In this document: positions 22,924 through 30,447 of the stretch, in pieces
Layout: the number at the start of each line of letters is the position of its first letter
Numbering within the stretch: the stretch's first letter is position 1
NCBI GenBank assembly: GCA_009693865.1
Contig: SHWL01000033.1
Coordinates: 1 to 32,445, forward strand
Direction of reading: 5' to 3'
From: Acetobacteraceae bacterium
GTDB taxonomy: Bacteria; Pseudomonadota; Alphaproteobacteria; Acetobacterales; Acetobacteraceae
DNA length: 32,445 nt
Program-made: the position numbers and the translations under genes
Notes under the pieces: model-generated
Told to the model about the DNA's origin: nothing
Database searches by the model: none
Seen by the model: the letters and a program-made list of their open reading frames with translations, nothing else

Positions 22924-23748
22924 TTACCCGCCGAGACGATCCAGGCGGCCACGCCGATAGCCGAGAACGCTGTCAGGCGTCTGGCAATCATAGCCAAGAA
23001 GGCGGCTGACCCTGGGGTCATCGGAAAATCGGCCGTCCAGCATGCGCGGCAGGTTAATTTGCTGGCGCAGGAACGGCAGGACGAAAACGTGATTGACCGC
23101 CCGGCGAACCTTGTTCGTCCGATTTTCGCCGCCGCTGTGGAAAACCATCGCATCCTGCACGATAAACGACCCGGCAGGGGCGGTCGCGACGCGCTCCAGC
23201 CGGGCGACGACAGGATCCGCCGGGAATGGTTCGTGCTTGTGCGATCCAGGAATCACCCGGGTGGCGCCATTCTCCTCGGTGAACGGATCGACACAAAACA
23301 AGGCATTGACCGCCAGTGGGCGGCTGGACACAAAATGTTGATAGGGCAAATCTCGATGGTACTGAGCCTGGTTGTGATGCACGTGCGGTTCCAGGACAAT
23401 CGAGTTTTGCTGGCTCAGCACGAAATAGTCGCCAAGCAGCCGCTCGACCAAGCCTATCAGTTTTGGGTTCGACATCAGGTCCAAAAATATATCGTCGTAG
23501 GCAAGAAGAGCTCGGCCCGTGCCAGCCTCTCCAATACGGCCCATCGCGGCTGATCCGCCCATTTCCGCTTCCTGCAGCGCGATGACGCGATCGATCGCCG
23601 ATCCAATCGCCTCGATTTGCACACGGTCGAGTCCGCTATCGATGACGGTATACCCCGCGATCCGGCACTCTTCCGCATAGGTATCGAGCTCATCGCCGGA
23701 GGGAGTGGTCTCCTTGACGCCATAGCGAGGAACCGATGGCAATGTCAT
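22924..23748 (-). CDS. phytanoyl-CoA dioxygenase (PhyH) family protein
   Basis: A 274-residue Fe(II)/2-oxoglutarate-dependent oxygenase. The metal triad is visible as His131 and Asp133 in QYHRDLPYQHF and His204 in AMVFHSGGENRTNK; an arginine about 11 residues later would bind 2-oxoglutarate. LFCVDPFTEENGATRVIPGS is the family core. PhyH-type enzymes hydroxylate lipids and natural-product intermediates. Its ATG overlaps the stop of the upstream methyltransferase by 4 bp, so they probably act on one pathway. The substrate is unknown. Confidence 0.9.
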   Translation of the reverse strand: MTLPSVPRYGVKETTPSGDELDTYAEECRIAGYTVIDSGLDRVQIEAIGSAIDRVIALQEAEMGGSAAMGRIGEAGTGRALLAYDDIFLDLMSNPKLIGLVERLLGDYFVLSQQNSIVLEPHVHHNQAQYHRDLPYQHFVSSRPLAVNALFCVDPFTEENGATRVIPGSHKHEPFPADPVVARLERVATAPAGSFIVQDAMVFHSGGENRTNKVRRAVNHVFVLPFLRQQINLPRMLDGRFSDDPRVSRLLGYDCQTPDSVLGYRRGRLDRLGG

Positions 23749-24566
23749 CGCGCGACCGCTTCCATGTCACGTGGTACCGAATTGTCCTCGGGTACACGGG
23801 CCAGCGCCATCAACTCCAGGCCCAGATCGGTACGGTAAAACAACCGTTGGAGGACGAACAACGGATAGAGGACAATCGGATTCAGAATGAGATTGAACCA
23901 CGACGGGAAGACCGTTTTGAACGGGATTTCCCGAATGCCGCTTTGGTGGGTTTGGTCCCGCTTATCCCACGCGGACTTCGACGTTTCGCCACTCCGCCTG
24001 ATCAACACGTTTCCAAGTCCGTATAGCAAATTGGCGACCGGTACCGCTACCGAATGAATGACGATATCCTTCAAACCAGCGGCCTGAAGGGTCTGCTCCA
24101 GGTCCGCGCGATCGTATCGTCTCACGTGGCCCACCGTTTCGTCTTCGACGGACCAGCGGTCTCGCCTGCCGGGAACCGAAACGATCAGCCGGCCTCCTGG
24201 CCTGATGAATCGCATGATCGATCGGAGAAATCCGACGTCGTCTTCGACGTGCTCCATGACCATCATCGACAGTCCAAGATCGACCGGTTCGAATGTGGAC
24301 GCGCCTGTGTCGAGTAGGTCCGAGCCCATCAGCATGAAACGCCCGTCGGCGATTTCGCGCTGGAGCTCCGAACCGGCCAATGTCACCGCGTCGTCTGACG
24401 CGTCGATGCCGTAGCCACGCAGACCACGGCCGACAAGAAGCCTCGCCAACTTGCCCGAACCCACACCCACTTCGAGAAAGGTTCGCGCAGGGGCATCGCG
24501 CAGGAAATCCCAGAGCGCCGCGTAATGGCAATGCGTGCCCGGTGGATCGATCCTGACGAATCGCAC
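23745..24566 (-). CDS. class I SAM-dependent methyltransferase with hydrophobic C-terminus
   Basis: A 273-residue protein. The SAM-binding motif is FLEVGVGSGKLARLL, followed by YGIDASDDAV, VDLGLSMMVMEHVEDDVGFL and IRPGGRLIVSVPGR. The C-terminal 90 residues hold two apolar stretches (VPVANLLYGLGNVL, FNLILNPIVLYPLFVLQRL) that could sit in the membrane, as in methyltransferases acting on lipid-linked sugars. GTG at 24566 is the likely start; AAGGAG lies about 13 nt before it. It is coupled to PhyH by an ATGA overlap. Confidence 0.85.
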   Translation of the reverse strand: MRFVRIDPPGTHCHYAALWDFLRDAPARTFLEVGVGSGKLARLLVGRGLRGYGIDASDDAVTLAGSELQREIADGRFMLMGSDLLDTGASTFEPVDLGLSMMVMEHVEDDVGFLRSIMRFIRPGGRLIVSVPGRRDRWSVEDETVGHVRRYDRADLEQTLQAAGLKDIVIHSVAVPVANLLYGLGNVLIRRSGETSKSAWDKRDQTHQSGIREIPFKTVFPSWFNLILNPIVLYPLFVLQRLFYRTDLGLELMALARVPEDNSVPRDMEAVAR

Positions 24567-24688
24567 GATGTCCGTTGAACTCCTTGATCGTACTGAAAGC
24601 CGCGCGCTGGCGCGTCAAAGGCGTCGTCTGGCGCAAATCTCATGGTAACTATCCTCGATCCACCGTCAAGTCGCGCAACACACACGAA

Positions 24689-24775
24689 GCAAGTGCCGGG
24701 GCTTGCCCTCCGCGATCCGTCCCGATTGAATCGCTTTCGGGATATATTCCCCGCAGCTTGCCGCGGGGATTTTTT
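24689..24775 (+). ncRNA. candidate structured leader or small RNA
   Basis: Three hairpins follow one another: GCAAG/CTTGC (24689-24693 with 24702-24706), TCCCGA/TCGGGA (24720-24725 with 24737-24742), and the terminator stem at 24748-24769 with a T-run. No ORF with a good start covers them. The first arm GCAAG could also pair with CTTGC in the terminator loop (24757-24761), a possible switch. It lies 41 bp before the SDR gene, so it may be an attenuating leader or a free small RNA. No known riboswitch was recognised. Confidence 0.45.
24748..24775 (+). terminator. intrinsic terminator upstream of the SDR gene
   Basis: Stem TCCCCGC with GCGGGGA (24748-24754 and 24763-24769), an 8-nt loop, and six Ts from 24770. 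This is a textbook plus-strand terminator, although no plus-strand gene lies upstream within 1.9 kb other than the 26-residue ORF. It therefore probably ends a small RNA or controls read-through into the SDR gene. Confidence 0.8.
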
Positions 24776-24816
24776 ATTAGGATACTTCCAAAAACCGAAC
24801 ACGGAGGAAACCGCCG

Positions 24817-25575
24817 GTGGGAAATCTGACGGGAAAGATCGCCTGGGTTACCGGCTCCGGTAGCGGTATCGGCGAGGCCGCCGCGCTCGCTCTGGCCGAG
24901 GATGGCGCGACCGTCATCCTGACCGGCCGCACCCGGGAAAAACTGGAGAATACCGCCCGCCGCATCGGCAACGCCGCCAGCGCGCATGTTCAGCCAGCCG
25001 ATCTGACGGACAAAGCGCAGGTGCGGCGCGTCGGCGATTACATCAAGGCGACCTTCGACCGGCTGGATATCCTGGTGAACAATGCCGGCGTGAACATCGT
25101 CGACCGCCACTGGGACAAGCTGACACCCGAGAGCATCGAATACATGGTCAACGGCAACCTGACCGCCGCCCTGTATTGCGTCACCGTCGCGCTGCCGTTC
25201 ATGCGGGCCCAACAGGACGGCGTCATCATCCACACCGCCTCAATGGCGGGCCGGTTCATTGGCGGCGTCAGCGGCCCGATCTATGTCGCCGCCAAGCACG
25301 GCATCGTCGCCATGAGTCACGGACTGAACATGGAGGAATGCCTCAACGGCATCCGCTCCACCGTGTTTTTACCGGGCGAGGTCGCGACGCCTATCCTGGA
25401 CCAGCGGCCCAACCCCGTGGGGCCAGAGGTACGCGCGAAGATGGTGCAGCCCGCCGATTGCGGCGACCTGATCCGCTATATCGCCAATCTGCCGAAGCAC
25501 GTCGTGATGAATGAGGTGCATCTGGCGCCAACCCACAACCGCGGCTATGTCGCGAACCTCCAACGCAGACTTTGA
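24817..25575 (+). CDS. short-chain dehydrogenase/reductase
   Basis: A 252-residue NAD(P)-dependent oxidoreductase. The Rossmann motif is TGSGSGIG at residues 13-20, the NNAG motif lies after DRLDILV, and the catalytic Tyr-Lys is in PIYVAAKHG with Ser in IIHTASMAG. Asp in QPADLTD and Arg in TGRTREKL suggest nucleotide discrimination that I cannot settle. The start is GTG with GGAGG 9-10 nt upstream. It is 12 bp before the hydroxyacid dehydrogenase, so they are likely one operon interconverting hydroxy and keto acids or alcohols. Read-through past the upstream terminator may control it. Confidence 0.92.
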   Translation: MGNLTGKIAWVTGSGSGIGEAAALALAEDGATVILTGRTREKLENTARRIGNAASAHVQPADLTDKAQVRRVGDYIKATFDRLDILVNNAGVNIVDRHWDKLTPESIEYMVNGNLTAALYCVTVALPFMRAQQDGVIIHTASMAGRFIGGVSGPIYVAAKHGIVAMSHGLNMEECLNGIRSTVFLPGEVATPILDQRPNPVGPEVRAKMVQPADCGDLIRYIANLPKHVVMNEVHLAPTHNRGYVANLQRRL

Positions 25576-25587
25576 GGACACACGCCC

Positions 25588-26568
25588 ATGGCCACCAACA
25601 AGCGTAAAGTCATGTTGCCGCACACGATGGGGCAGCAGGGAATGGATATCATCCGGGCGCGCGAGGACATCGAAACCGTCATCTATCCCGCCGGCATCAA
25701 GCAGGATGCGTTCCTGCCGATGCTGTCCGACGTCGCGGGCATCGCCCTGTCGGGGACGCCGTACAAGCAGACCGAGATGGATGCCTCGCCCGCCATGCTG
25801 GTCGTCGCGCGCATCGGCGTCGGGTATGACGCGGTGGAGATCCCTGCTTTGTCGGCGCGGAAAGTGCCGTTGATGACCGCGGGCACGGCGAACTCAACGA
25901 GCGTCGCGGAACAGGCGTTCCATCTGATGATTTCGCTGGCGAAAAAGCATTCCGAGCAGGACGCGCTGGTGAAGGAAGGCCGCTGGGGCGACCGGCATCG
26001 CGGCCCGCCGATGGAGTTGTCCGGTAAGAATGTCTTGATTGTCGGCTTTGGCCGCATCGGGACGCGGCAGGCGAAGCGATGCAACGGCTTCGACATGAAT
26101 GTTCTGATTCACGACCCCTATGTCGATCCCGCGAAGATCGTGGCCGCGGGTTGCACTCCCGCGCCCGATCTGGACGCAGTGCTGCCCAGCGTCGATTTCG
26201 TGTCGATTCACTGCCCGAAGAACCCCGAAACGATCGGCATGTTCAACGCGGCGCGTTTCGCGAAGATGAAGCAAGGTGCCTTCATCGTGAACACAGCGCG
26301 CGGCGGCATCATTTCAGAAATCGACCTGCACGCCGCCTTGACCAGCGGTCACATCGCGGGTGCGGGTCTGGATGTGTTCGACGAGGAACCGACTCCCCAG
26401 GACAATCCGTTGCTGAAACTGAGCAATGTGATTTCCTCGCCGCACATGGCGGGCGTGACGGTCGAGGCGATCCAGGCGATGGCGGTCGCGACGGCGCGGA
26501 ATATTCTGAGCGTGCTGGACGGGACGCCAAACAAGGAAAACACGATCAACCCGGAGGTTTATGAGTAA
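25588..26568 (+). CDS. D-isomer specific 2-hydroxyacid dehydrogenase
   Basis: A 326-residue NAD-dependent dehydrogenase of the SerA/glyoxylate reductase family. The nucleotide motif is VLIVGFGRIG followed by Asp in LIHDPYVD. The catalytic Arg is in NTARGGIISE, Glu in GLDVFDEEPT and His in VISSPHMAGV. Such enzymes reduce 2-keto acids to D-2-hydroxy acids or the reverse. It is second in a unit with the SDR gene. The FAD oxidase at 5.2 kb could use the same product. GGACAC before the ATG is a weak ribosome-binding site; coupling is likely. Confidence 0.93.
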   Translation: MATNKRKVMLPHTMGQQGMDIIRAREDIETVIYPAGIKQDAFLPMLSDVAGIALSGTPYKQTEMDASPAMLVVARIGVGYDAVEIPALSARKVPLMTAGTANSTSVAEQAFHLMISLAKKHSEQDALVKEGRWGDRHRGPPMELSGKNVLIVGFGRIGTRQAKRCNGFDMNVLIHDPYVDPAKIVAAGCTPAPDLDAVLPSVDFVSIHCPKNPETIGMFNAARFAKMKQGAFIVNTARGGIISEIDLHAALTSGHIAGAGLDVFDEEPTPQDNPLLKLSNVISSPHMAGVTVEAIQAMAVATARNILSVLDGTPNKENTINPEVYE

Positions 26569-26590
26569 GGCCGCCTTCGCTGCTCCGCTC

Positions 26591-26620
26591 CGCTTTGCCC
26601 CGATCCGTCGGGACAAAGCG
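26591..26620 (+). terminator. strong hairpin after the hydroxyacid dehydrogenase gene
   Basis: A 13-bp stem with one C-A mismatch: 26591-26603 (CGCTTTGCCCCGA) with 26608-26620 (TCGGGACAAAGCG), loop TCCG. It begins 22 bp after the stop codon. No T-run follows, so termination may be imperfect, or the hairpin may protect the mRNA end. Confidence 0.5.
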
Positions 26621-26666
26621 AAGTGTTCCAGGTGAAACCGTCGATATCGTGCCGCCGGACCGTAAG

Positions 26667-26753
26667 ATAATATCACCACAAAGGCACAAAGAACACGAAG
26701 AAGAACGGCAATCTGGCGCCTTTGTGTCCTTTGTGCCTTTGTGGTGATATTAT
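26667..26753. repeat. long intergenic inverted repeat (CACAAAGG type)
   Basis: Arms of 35 bp at 26667-26701 and 26719-26753 match at all but about three positions, with a 17-bp spacer. Each arm begins ATAATATCACCACAAAGGC and continues with short CACAAAG-type repeats. AT-rich sequence of this kind stands out in a GC-rich genome. Similar intergenic AAAGGCACAAAG hairpins are scattered in many environmental bacteria. It could act as a bidirectional terminator or a REP-like mobile palindrome. No ORF lies within it. Confidence 0.85.
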
Positions 26754-26804
26754 TGCTTTTTGAAACCGCGATCAGAGTTTCCAGGTAACCGAGGTCTGTC
26801 AACC

Positions 26805-27377
26805 ATGCCGCAACCCGACCACATCTCGGCGCTTGGCGTTCCCGACCCCGCCGGTCTCGACGACGACCTGAAGGCCATATGGGCCAAATGCGTGGAAAAA
26901 CTCGGCTTCGTACCGAACGTTTTCAGCACCTACAGCCTGAAACCCCAGCGTCTGCGCAACTTCATGGCGATGTACAACGAGATCATGCTGTCGAAGTCCG
27001 GCCTGTCGAAGCTGGAACGGGAGATGGTCGCGGTGGTCGTTTCCTCAGCCAACCGTTGTTACTACTGCCTCGTCGCGCACGGCGCGGCGGTGCGTGCGCT
27101 GTCCGGCGATCCCGAACTGGGGGAGATGATGGCGTTCAATTACCGGGTCGCGAAACTGGACGCGCGGCAACGTGCGATGCTGGACTTCACCTGGAAATTG
27201 ACGGTGACGCCGCATCTGGTCGATGACGCGGACCGGGACGGGCTGCGGGCGGTTGGGCTGACCACCGAGGACATTTTCGACCTCGCGGAGACGGTGGCCT
27301 TCTTCAACCTGTCCAACCGCATGGCCTCGGCCACGGACATGATGCCAAACCGGGACTATCACCGGGGATCACGGTAG
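26805..27377 (+). CDS. AhpD/carboxymuconolactone decarboxylase-like (peroxidase-related) protein
   Basis: A 190-residue all-helical protein. The redox motif CYYC at residues 85-88 with His92 (RCYYCLVAHG), preceded by Glu in LEREMVAVVVS, is that of AhpD-type peroxidase-related enzymes. The CxxC pair would reduce peroxides with a thiol partner. The ATG at 26805 is used; an in-frame TTG at 26760 in the repeat tail gives a longer, less likely form. It precedes msrA, another oxidative-damage gene, by 59 bp, and the two may be cotranscribed. Confidence 0.88.
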   Translation: MPQPDHISALGVPDPAGLDDDLKAIWAKCVEKLGFVPNVFSTYSLKPQRLRNFMAMYNEIMLSKSGLSKLEREMVAVVVSSANRCYYCLVAHGAAVRALSGDPELGEMMAFNYRVAKLDARQRAMLDFTWKLTVTPHLVDDADRDGLRAVGLTTEDIFDLAETVAFFNLSNRMASATDMMPNRDYHRGSR

Positions 27378-27436
27378 CGCGTGACCACCCCGGCCCGATA
27401 TGCGATGATGCGACGGGTCAAACACGGGAGAGTGAC

Positions 27437-27985
27437 GTGAGTGAGGAAGTCGCGACTCTGGGGGGCGGCTGCTTCTGGTGTCTGGAAGCGGTGTTCAAAG
27501 AACTACGTGGGGTCACCTGGGTAATGTCCGGCTATGCCGCCGGCCAGGTCGTCAATCCCACCTATTATGCCGTATGCGGCGGCGGCACCGGCCACGCCGA
27601 GGTCGTGCAGGTGAAATTCGACCCGGCGGAGTTGGACTACGCGGACCTGCTGAGGGTGTTCTTCACGATCCACGATCCGACGACGCTCAACCGCCAGGGC
27701 AACGATGTTGGCACGCAATACCGGTCGATCATTCTGACCCATACGCCCGCGCAGGCGGCCACGGCCGCCGCGGTGATCAAGGAAATCTCGGGCGCGGGTA
27801 TCTGGGGCCGGAAGCCGGTGACCGAGGTCGAGCCGCTGACCATCTTCTACCCGGCGGAGGAAGAACATCACGACTATTTCGCCAACAACCCCTGGAGCGG
27901 CTACTGCCAGGTGGTGGTCGAGCCGAAGGTCGCGAAATTTCGCAAGCAGTTCACCAGCCGGCTGAAACGCGAGGCGGCGGAATAA
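27437..27985 (+). CDS. msrA: peptide-methionine (S)-S-oxide reductase
   Basis: A 182-residue MsrA that repairs the S-epimer of oxidised methionine. The catalytic Cys12 is in GGGCFWCLEAVF. Other hallmarks are SGYAAGQVVNPTYYAVCGG, the HDPTTLNRQGNDVGTQYRS segment and HHDYFANNPWSGYCQ. The C-terminus has no clear recycling cysteine pair beyond GYCQ. GTG start with GGGAG upstream. The reading frame of the next gene is open across msrA by chance; that gene has its own start and ribosome-binding site. Confidence 0.95.
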   Translation: MSEEVATLGGGCFWCLEAVFKELRGVTWVMSGYAAGQVVNPTYYAVCGGGTGHAEVVQVKFDPAELDYADLLRVFFTIHDPTTLNRQGNDVGTQYRSIILTHTPAQAATAAAVIKEISGAGIWGRKPVTEVEPLTIFYPAEEEHHDYFANNPWSGYCQVVVEPKVAKFRKQFTSRLKREAAE

Positions 27986-28002
27986 AACAAGGAGGCACGT
28001 GG

Positions 28003-29199
28003 ATGGACCTGAATTTCACCGAGGAAGAGATCGCCTTCCGTGACGACGTCCGCCGTTTCTTCCGCTCCGCCATTCCGGACTCGATCCGCGCCAAGGTCGC
28101 CGAGGGCGAAGGTCTGACGCGCGACGACATGATCCAAAGCCAGCGGATTCTCAACCAGCACGGCTATGCCACGCCCAACTGGCCGGTGGAATGGGGCGGC
28201 AAGCCGTGGACGCCGGTCCAGGTCTACTTGTACCAGGATGAAATGCAGTTGGCCAACGTGCCCTCGCCCATTCCGTTCAACGTGTCGATGGTGGGCCCGG
28301 TCATAGCTCAGTTTGGCTGCCAGGAAATCAAGCAGCGCTTCCTGCCCGCGACGGCGAACGCGGATATTTTCTGGTGCCAGGGATTTTCCGAACCCGGCTC
28401 CGGTTCCGATCTCGCATCCTTGCGCACGCGGGCGGAGCGGAAAGGCGATAAATACGTCGTCAACGGGCAAAAGATCTGGACCACGCTGGCGCAGTACGGG
28501 GAGTGGATTTTCTGTCTGGTGCGGACCGATACCGACGCGAAGCAGCAGGAAGGTATTTCGTTCCTGCTCATCGACATGAAAACCCCGGGCATCACCGTCC
28601 GCCCGATCGTCCTGATCGATGGCGGGCGCGAGGTGAATGAGGTGTTCTTCGACAATGTCGAGGTCCCCGTGGAAAATCTCGTTGGGGAAGAGAACAAAGG
28701 TTGGGATTACGCGAAGTTCCTGTTGGGCAATGAGCGTACCGGGATCGCGCGCGTCGGTGCCTCCAAAGCCAAGGTGGCGCGGATCAAGGAACTCGCGGCG
28801 ATTGAGCAATCCGGCGGGCGGCCGTTGATCCAGGATCCGAGGTTCCGGGAAAAACTGGCCTCGGTCGAGATCGAATTGAAGGCGCTGGAAATGACCCAGC
28901 TTCGCGTCGTCGCCGACGAGCGGAAGATGGCGAAAGGCCGGCCCAATCCGGCGTCGTCGATCCTGAAGCTGAAAGGCTCCGTCATCCAACAGCAACTGAC
29001 CGAGCTGGTGATGGAGGTCGTGGGCCCGTACGCAATGCCGTATCAACGCGATTTCGACGGACGCAATGAACCCGTCGTTGGCCCGGACTACGCGACCGAG
29101 GCGGCGCCGATGTATTTCAATTATCGAAAAGTGTCGATCTACGGTGGGTCCAACGAAATCCAGCGCAACATCATCGCGAAGGCGATTCTTGGGCTGTGA
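28003..29199 (+). CDS. acyl-CoA dehydrogenase, PimC-like large subunit
   Basis: A 398-residue FAD acyl-CoA dehydrogenase starting MDLNFTEEEIAFRDDVRRF, with GGAGG 9 nt upstream. The FAD/substrate motif is FSEPGSGSDLASLRTRAER, the central beta domain holds GDKYVVNGQKIWTT, and the C-terminus is the family-typical YGGSNEIQRNIIAKAILGL. Length and gene order match the large subunit of pimeloyl-CoA-type dehydrogenases that work as heteromers. The small-subunit-like gene follows after 24 bp. The likely step is alpha,beta-oxidation of a dicarboxylyl, branched or alicyclic acyl-CoA. Confidence 0.92.
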   Translation: MDLNFTEEEIAFRDDVRRFFRSAIPDSIRAKVAEGEGLTRDDMIQSQRILNQHGYATPNWPVEWGGKPWTPVQVYLYQDEMQLANVPSPIPFNVSMVGPVIAQFGCQEIKQRFLPATANADIFWCQGFSEPGSGSDLASLRTRAERKGDKYVVNGQKIWTTLAQYGEWIFCLVRTDTDAKQQEGISFLLIDMKTPGITVRPIVLIDGGREVNEVFFDNVEVPVENLVGEENKGWDYAKFLLGNERTGIARVGASKAKVARIKELAAIEQSGGRPLIQDPRFREKLASVEIELKALEMTQLRVVADERKMAKGRPNPASSILKLKGSVIQQQLTELVMEVVGPYAMPYQRDFDGRNEPVVGPDYATEAAPMYFNYRKVSIYGGSNEIQRNIIAKAILGL

Positions 29200-29223
29200 T
29201 CTGACGGCGGGAGGGCGGCACCA

Positions 29224-30363
29224 ATGGACTTCGATCTGAACGACGAGCAGCGCCTGCTGAAGGAAAGCGTCGATCGGCTGATTCTGGACCAGTACCAGTT
29301 TCAGCAACGCAAGCAATACATGGCCGAGCCGACCGGGTACAGCTCAACGATGTGGTCCCGCTTGGCGGAACAGGGATTGCTCGGCCTCCCCTTCTCCGAA
29401 GCCGCGGGCGGTTTTGGCGGCGGCCCGATCGAGACGATGATCGTGGCCGAAGCCTTCGGCCGTGGTCTCGTCGTCGAGCCGTATTTCGCCACCGTCATCC
29501 TGGGTGGCGGGTTGTTGCGCCGCGCCGCCGATCCCGCGGTTCTGGCCGCGCTTGGTCCCCAGATCGTGGCAGGAAAACTGAAACTCGCCTTCGCGCATAT
29601 TGAGCGGCATTCGCGCTACGATCTGGCGAATGTCGCGACATCGGCGACAAAGGATGGCGGCGATCATGTGCTGAACGGCGCCAAGAGCGTGGTGCTGCAC
29701 GGCGATGCCGCGGATAAAATTCTGGTGACCGCGCGGGTATCCGGCTCGCAAATGGACCGAGACGGGATCGGTTTGTTCCTGGTGGACGCCACCGCGCCCG
29801 GCGTGACCCGGCGTGGCTATCCGACACAGGATGGAATGCGCGCGGCGGAGGTCGTGCTGACCGGCGCCCGCGCTCAGATGTTGAGCGAAAACGCCTTGCC
29901 GTCGATCGAACACGCGGTGGATGAGGCAATCGCCGCGCTTTGCGCGGAGGCCGTCGGCACCATGCAGTCGATGCAGGACCTGACGCTGGACTATCTGAAG
30001 ACCCGAAAACAGTTCGGCCGGCCGATCGGATCGTTTCAGGTGTTACAGCATCGTTCGGTCGACATGCTGGTGGCGCTCGAAGGCGCGCGTAGCATGGCCA
30101 TGTTCGCTGCCGTCATGGCGGCGGAGGAAAACCCCGTGGAACGCCGCCGCGCCATCGCAGCGGCGAAAGTACAGATCGGCCGCTCAGGGAAGCACATCGG
30201 GCAGGAAGCGATTCAGTTGCATGGCGGCATCGGTATGACGATGGAATATTCCGTCGGGCATTACTTCAAGCGCATGACGATGATCGACCAACTCTATGGC
30301 GACGCCGACCAGCATCTGGCGGGTCTCGCGGCTCTGGGCGGGCTATTTGGCGCGGCGGCGTAA
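29224..30363 (+). CDS. acyl-CoA dehydrogenase, PimD-like small subunit
   Basis: A 379-residue acyl-CoA dehydrogenase starting MDFDLNDEQRLLKESVDRL. Visible parts are GLPFSEAAGGFGGGPIETMI, VLNGAKSVVLHGDAADKILV, LKTRKQFGRPIGSFQVLQHR and the C-terminal AIQLHGGIGMTMEYSVGHYF. The middle FAD motif is weaker than in the partner, as usual for the small subunit of heteromeric dehydrogenases. GGAGGG lies upstream. It is likely cotranscribed with the previous gene. Transcription probably ends at the palindrome 30 bp beyond the stop. Confidence 0.92.
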   Translation: MDFDLNDEQRLLKESVDRLILDQYQFQQRKQYMAEPTGYSSTMWSRLAEQGLLGLPFSEAAGGFGGGPIETMIVAEAFGRGLVVEPYFATVILGGGLLRRAADPAVLAALGPQIVAGKLKLAFAHIERHSRYDLANVATSATKDGGDHVLNGAKSVVLHGDAADKILVTARVSGSQMDRDGIGLFLVDATAPGVTRRGYPTQDGMRAAEVVLTGARAQMLSENALPSIEHAVDEAIAALCAEAVGTMQSMQDLTLDYLKTRKQFGRPIGSFQVLQHRSVDMLVALEGARSMAMFAAVMAAEENPVERRRAIAAAKVQIGRSGKHIGQEAIQLHGGIGMTMEYSVGHYFKRMTMIDQLYGDADQHLAGLAALGGLFGAAA

Positions 30364-30392
30364 GGGCAAGACGAACGGGGCGACAGACAAGG

Positions 30393-30436
30393 CGTCATGG
30401 TCCGGCCCCGGCTTTCGCAGGGGCCGGGCCATGACG
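30393..30436. terminator. 17-bp palindrome between convergent genes
   Basis: CGTCATGGTCCGGCCCC at 30393-30409 pairs with 30420-30436 through 17 bp with a single G-T wobble, and a 10-nt loop. It lies centrally in the 84-bp gap between two convergent genes and probably stops transcription both ways. Its GTCATGG-CCGG core resembles palindromic repeats scattered in GC-rich alphaproteobacteria, so it may also be a REP-like unit. Confidence 0.7.
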
Positions 30437-30447
30437 GCGCGCGATCT

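Noticed and set aside
27478-29199. N-terminal extension of the acyl-CoA dehydrogenase through msrA
   Set aside because: The frame happens to stay open, but the real start at 28003 has GGAGG and matches the family N-terminus. The msrA frame is unmistakable.
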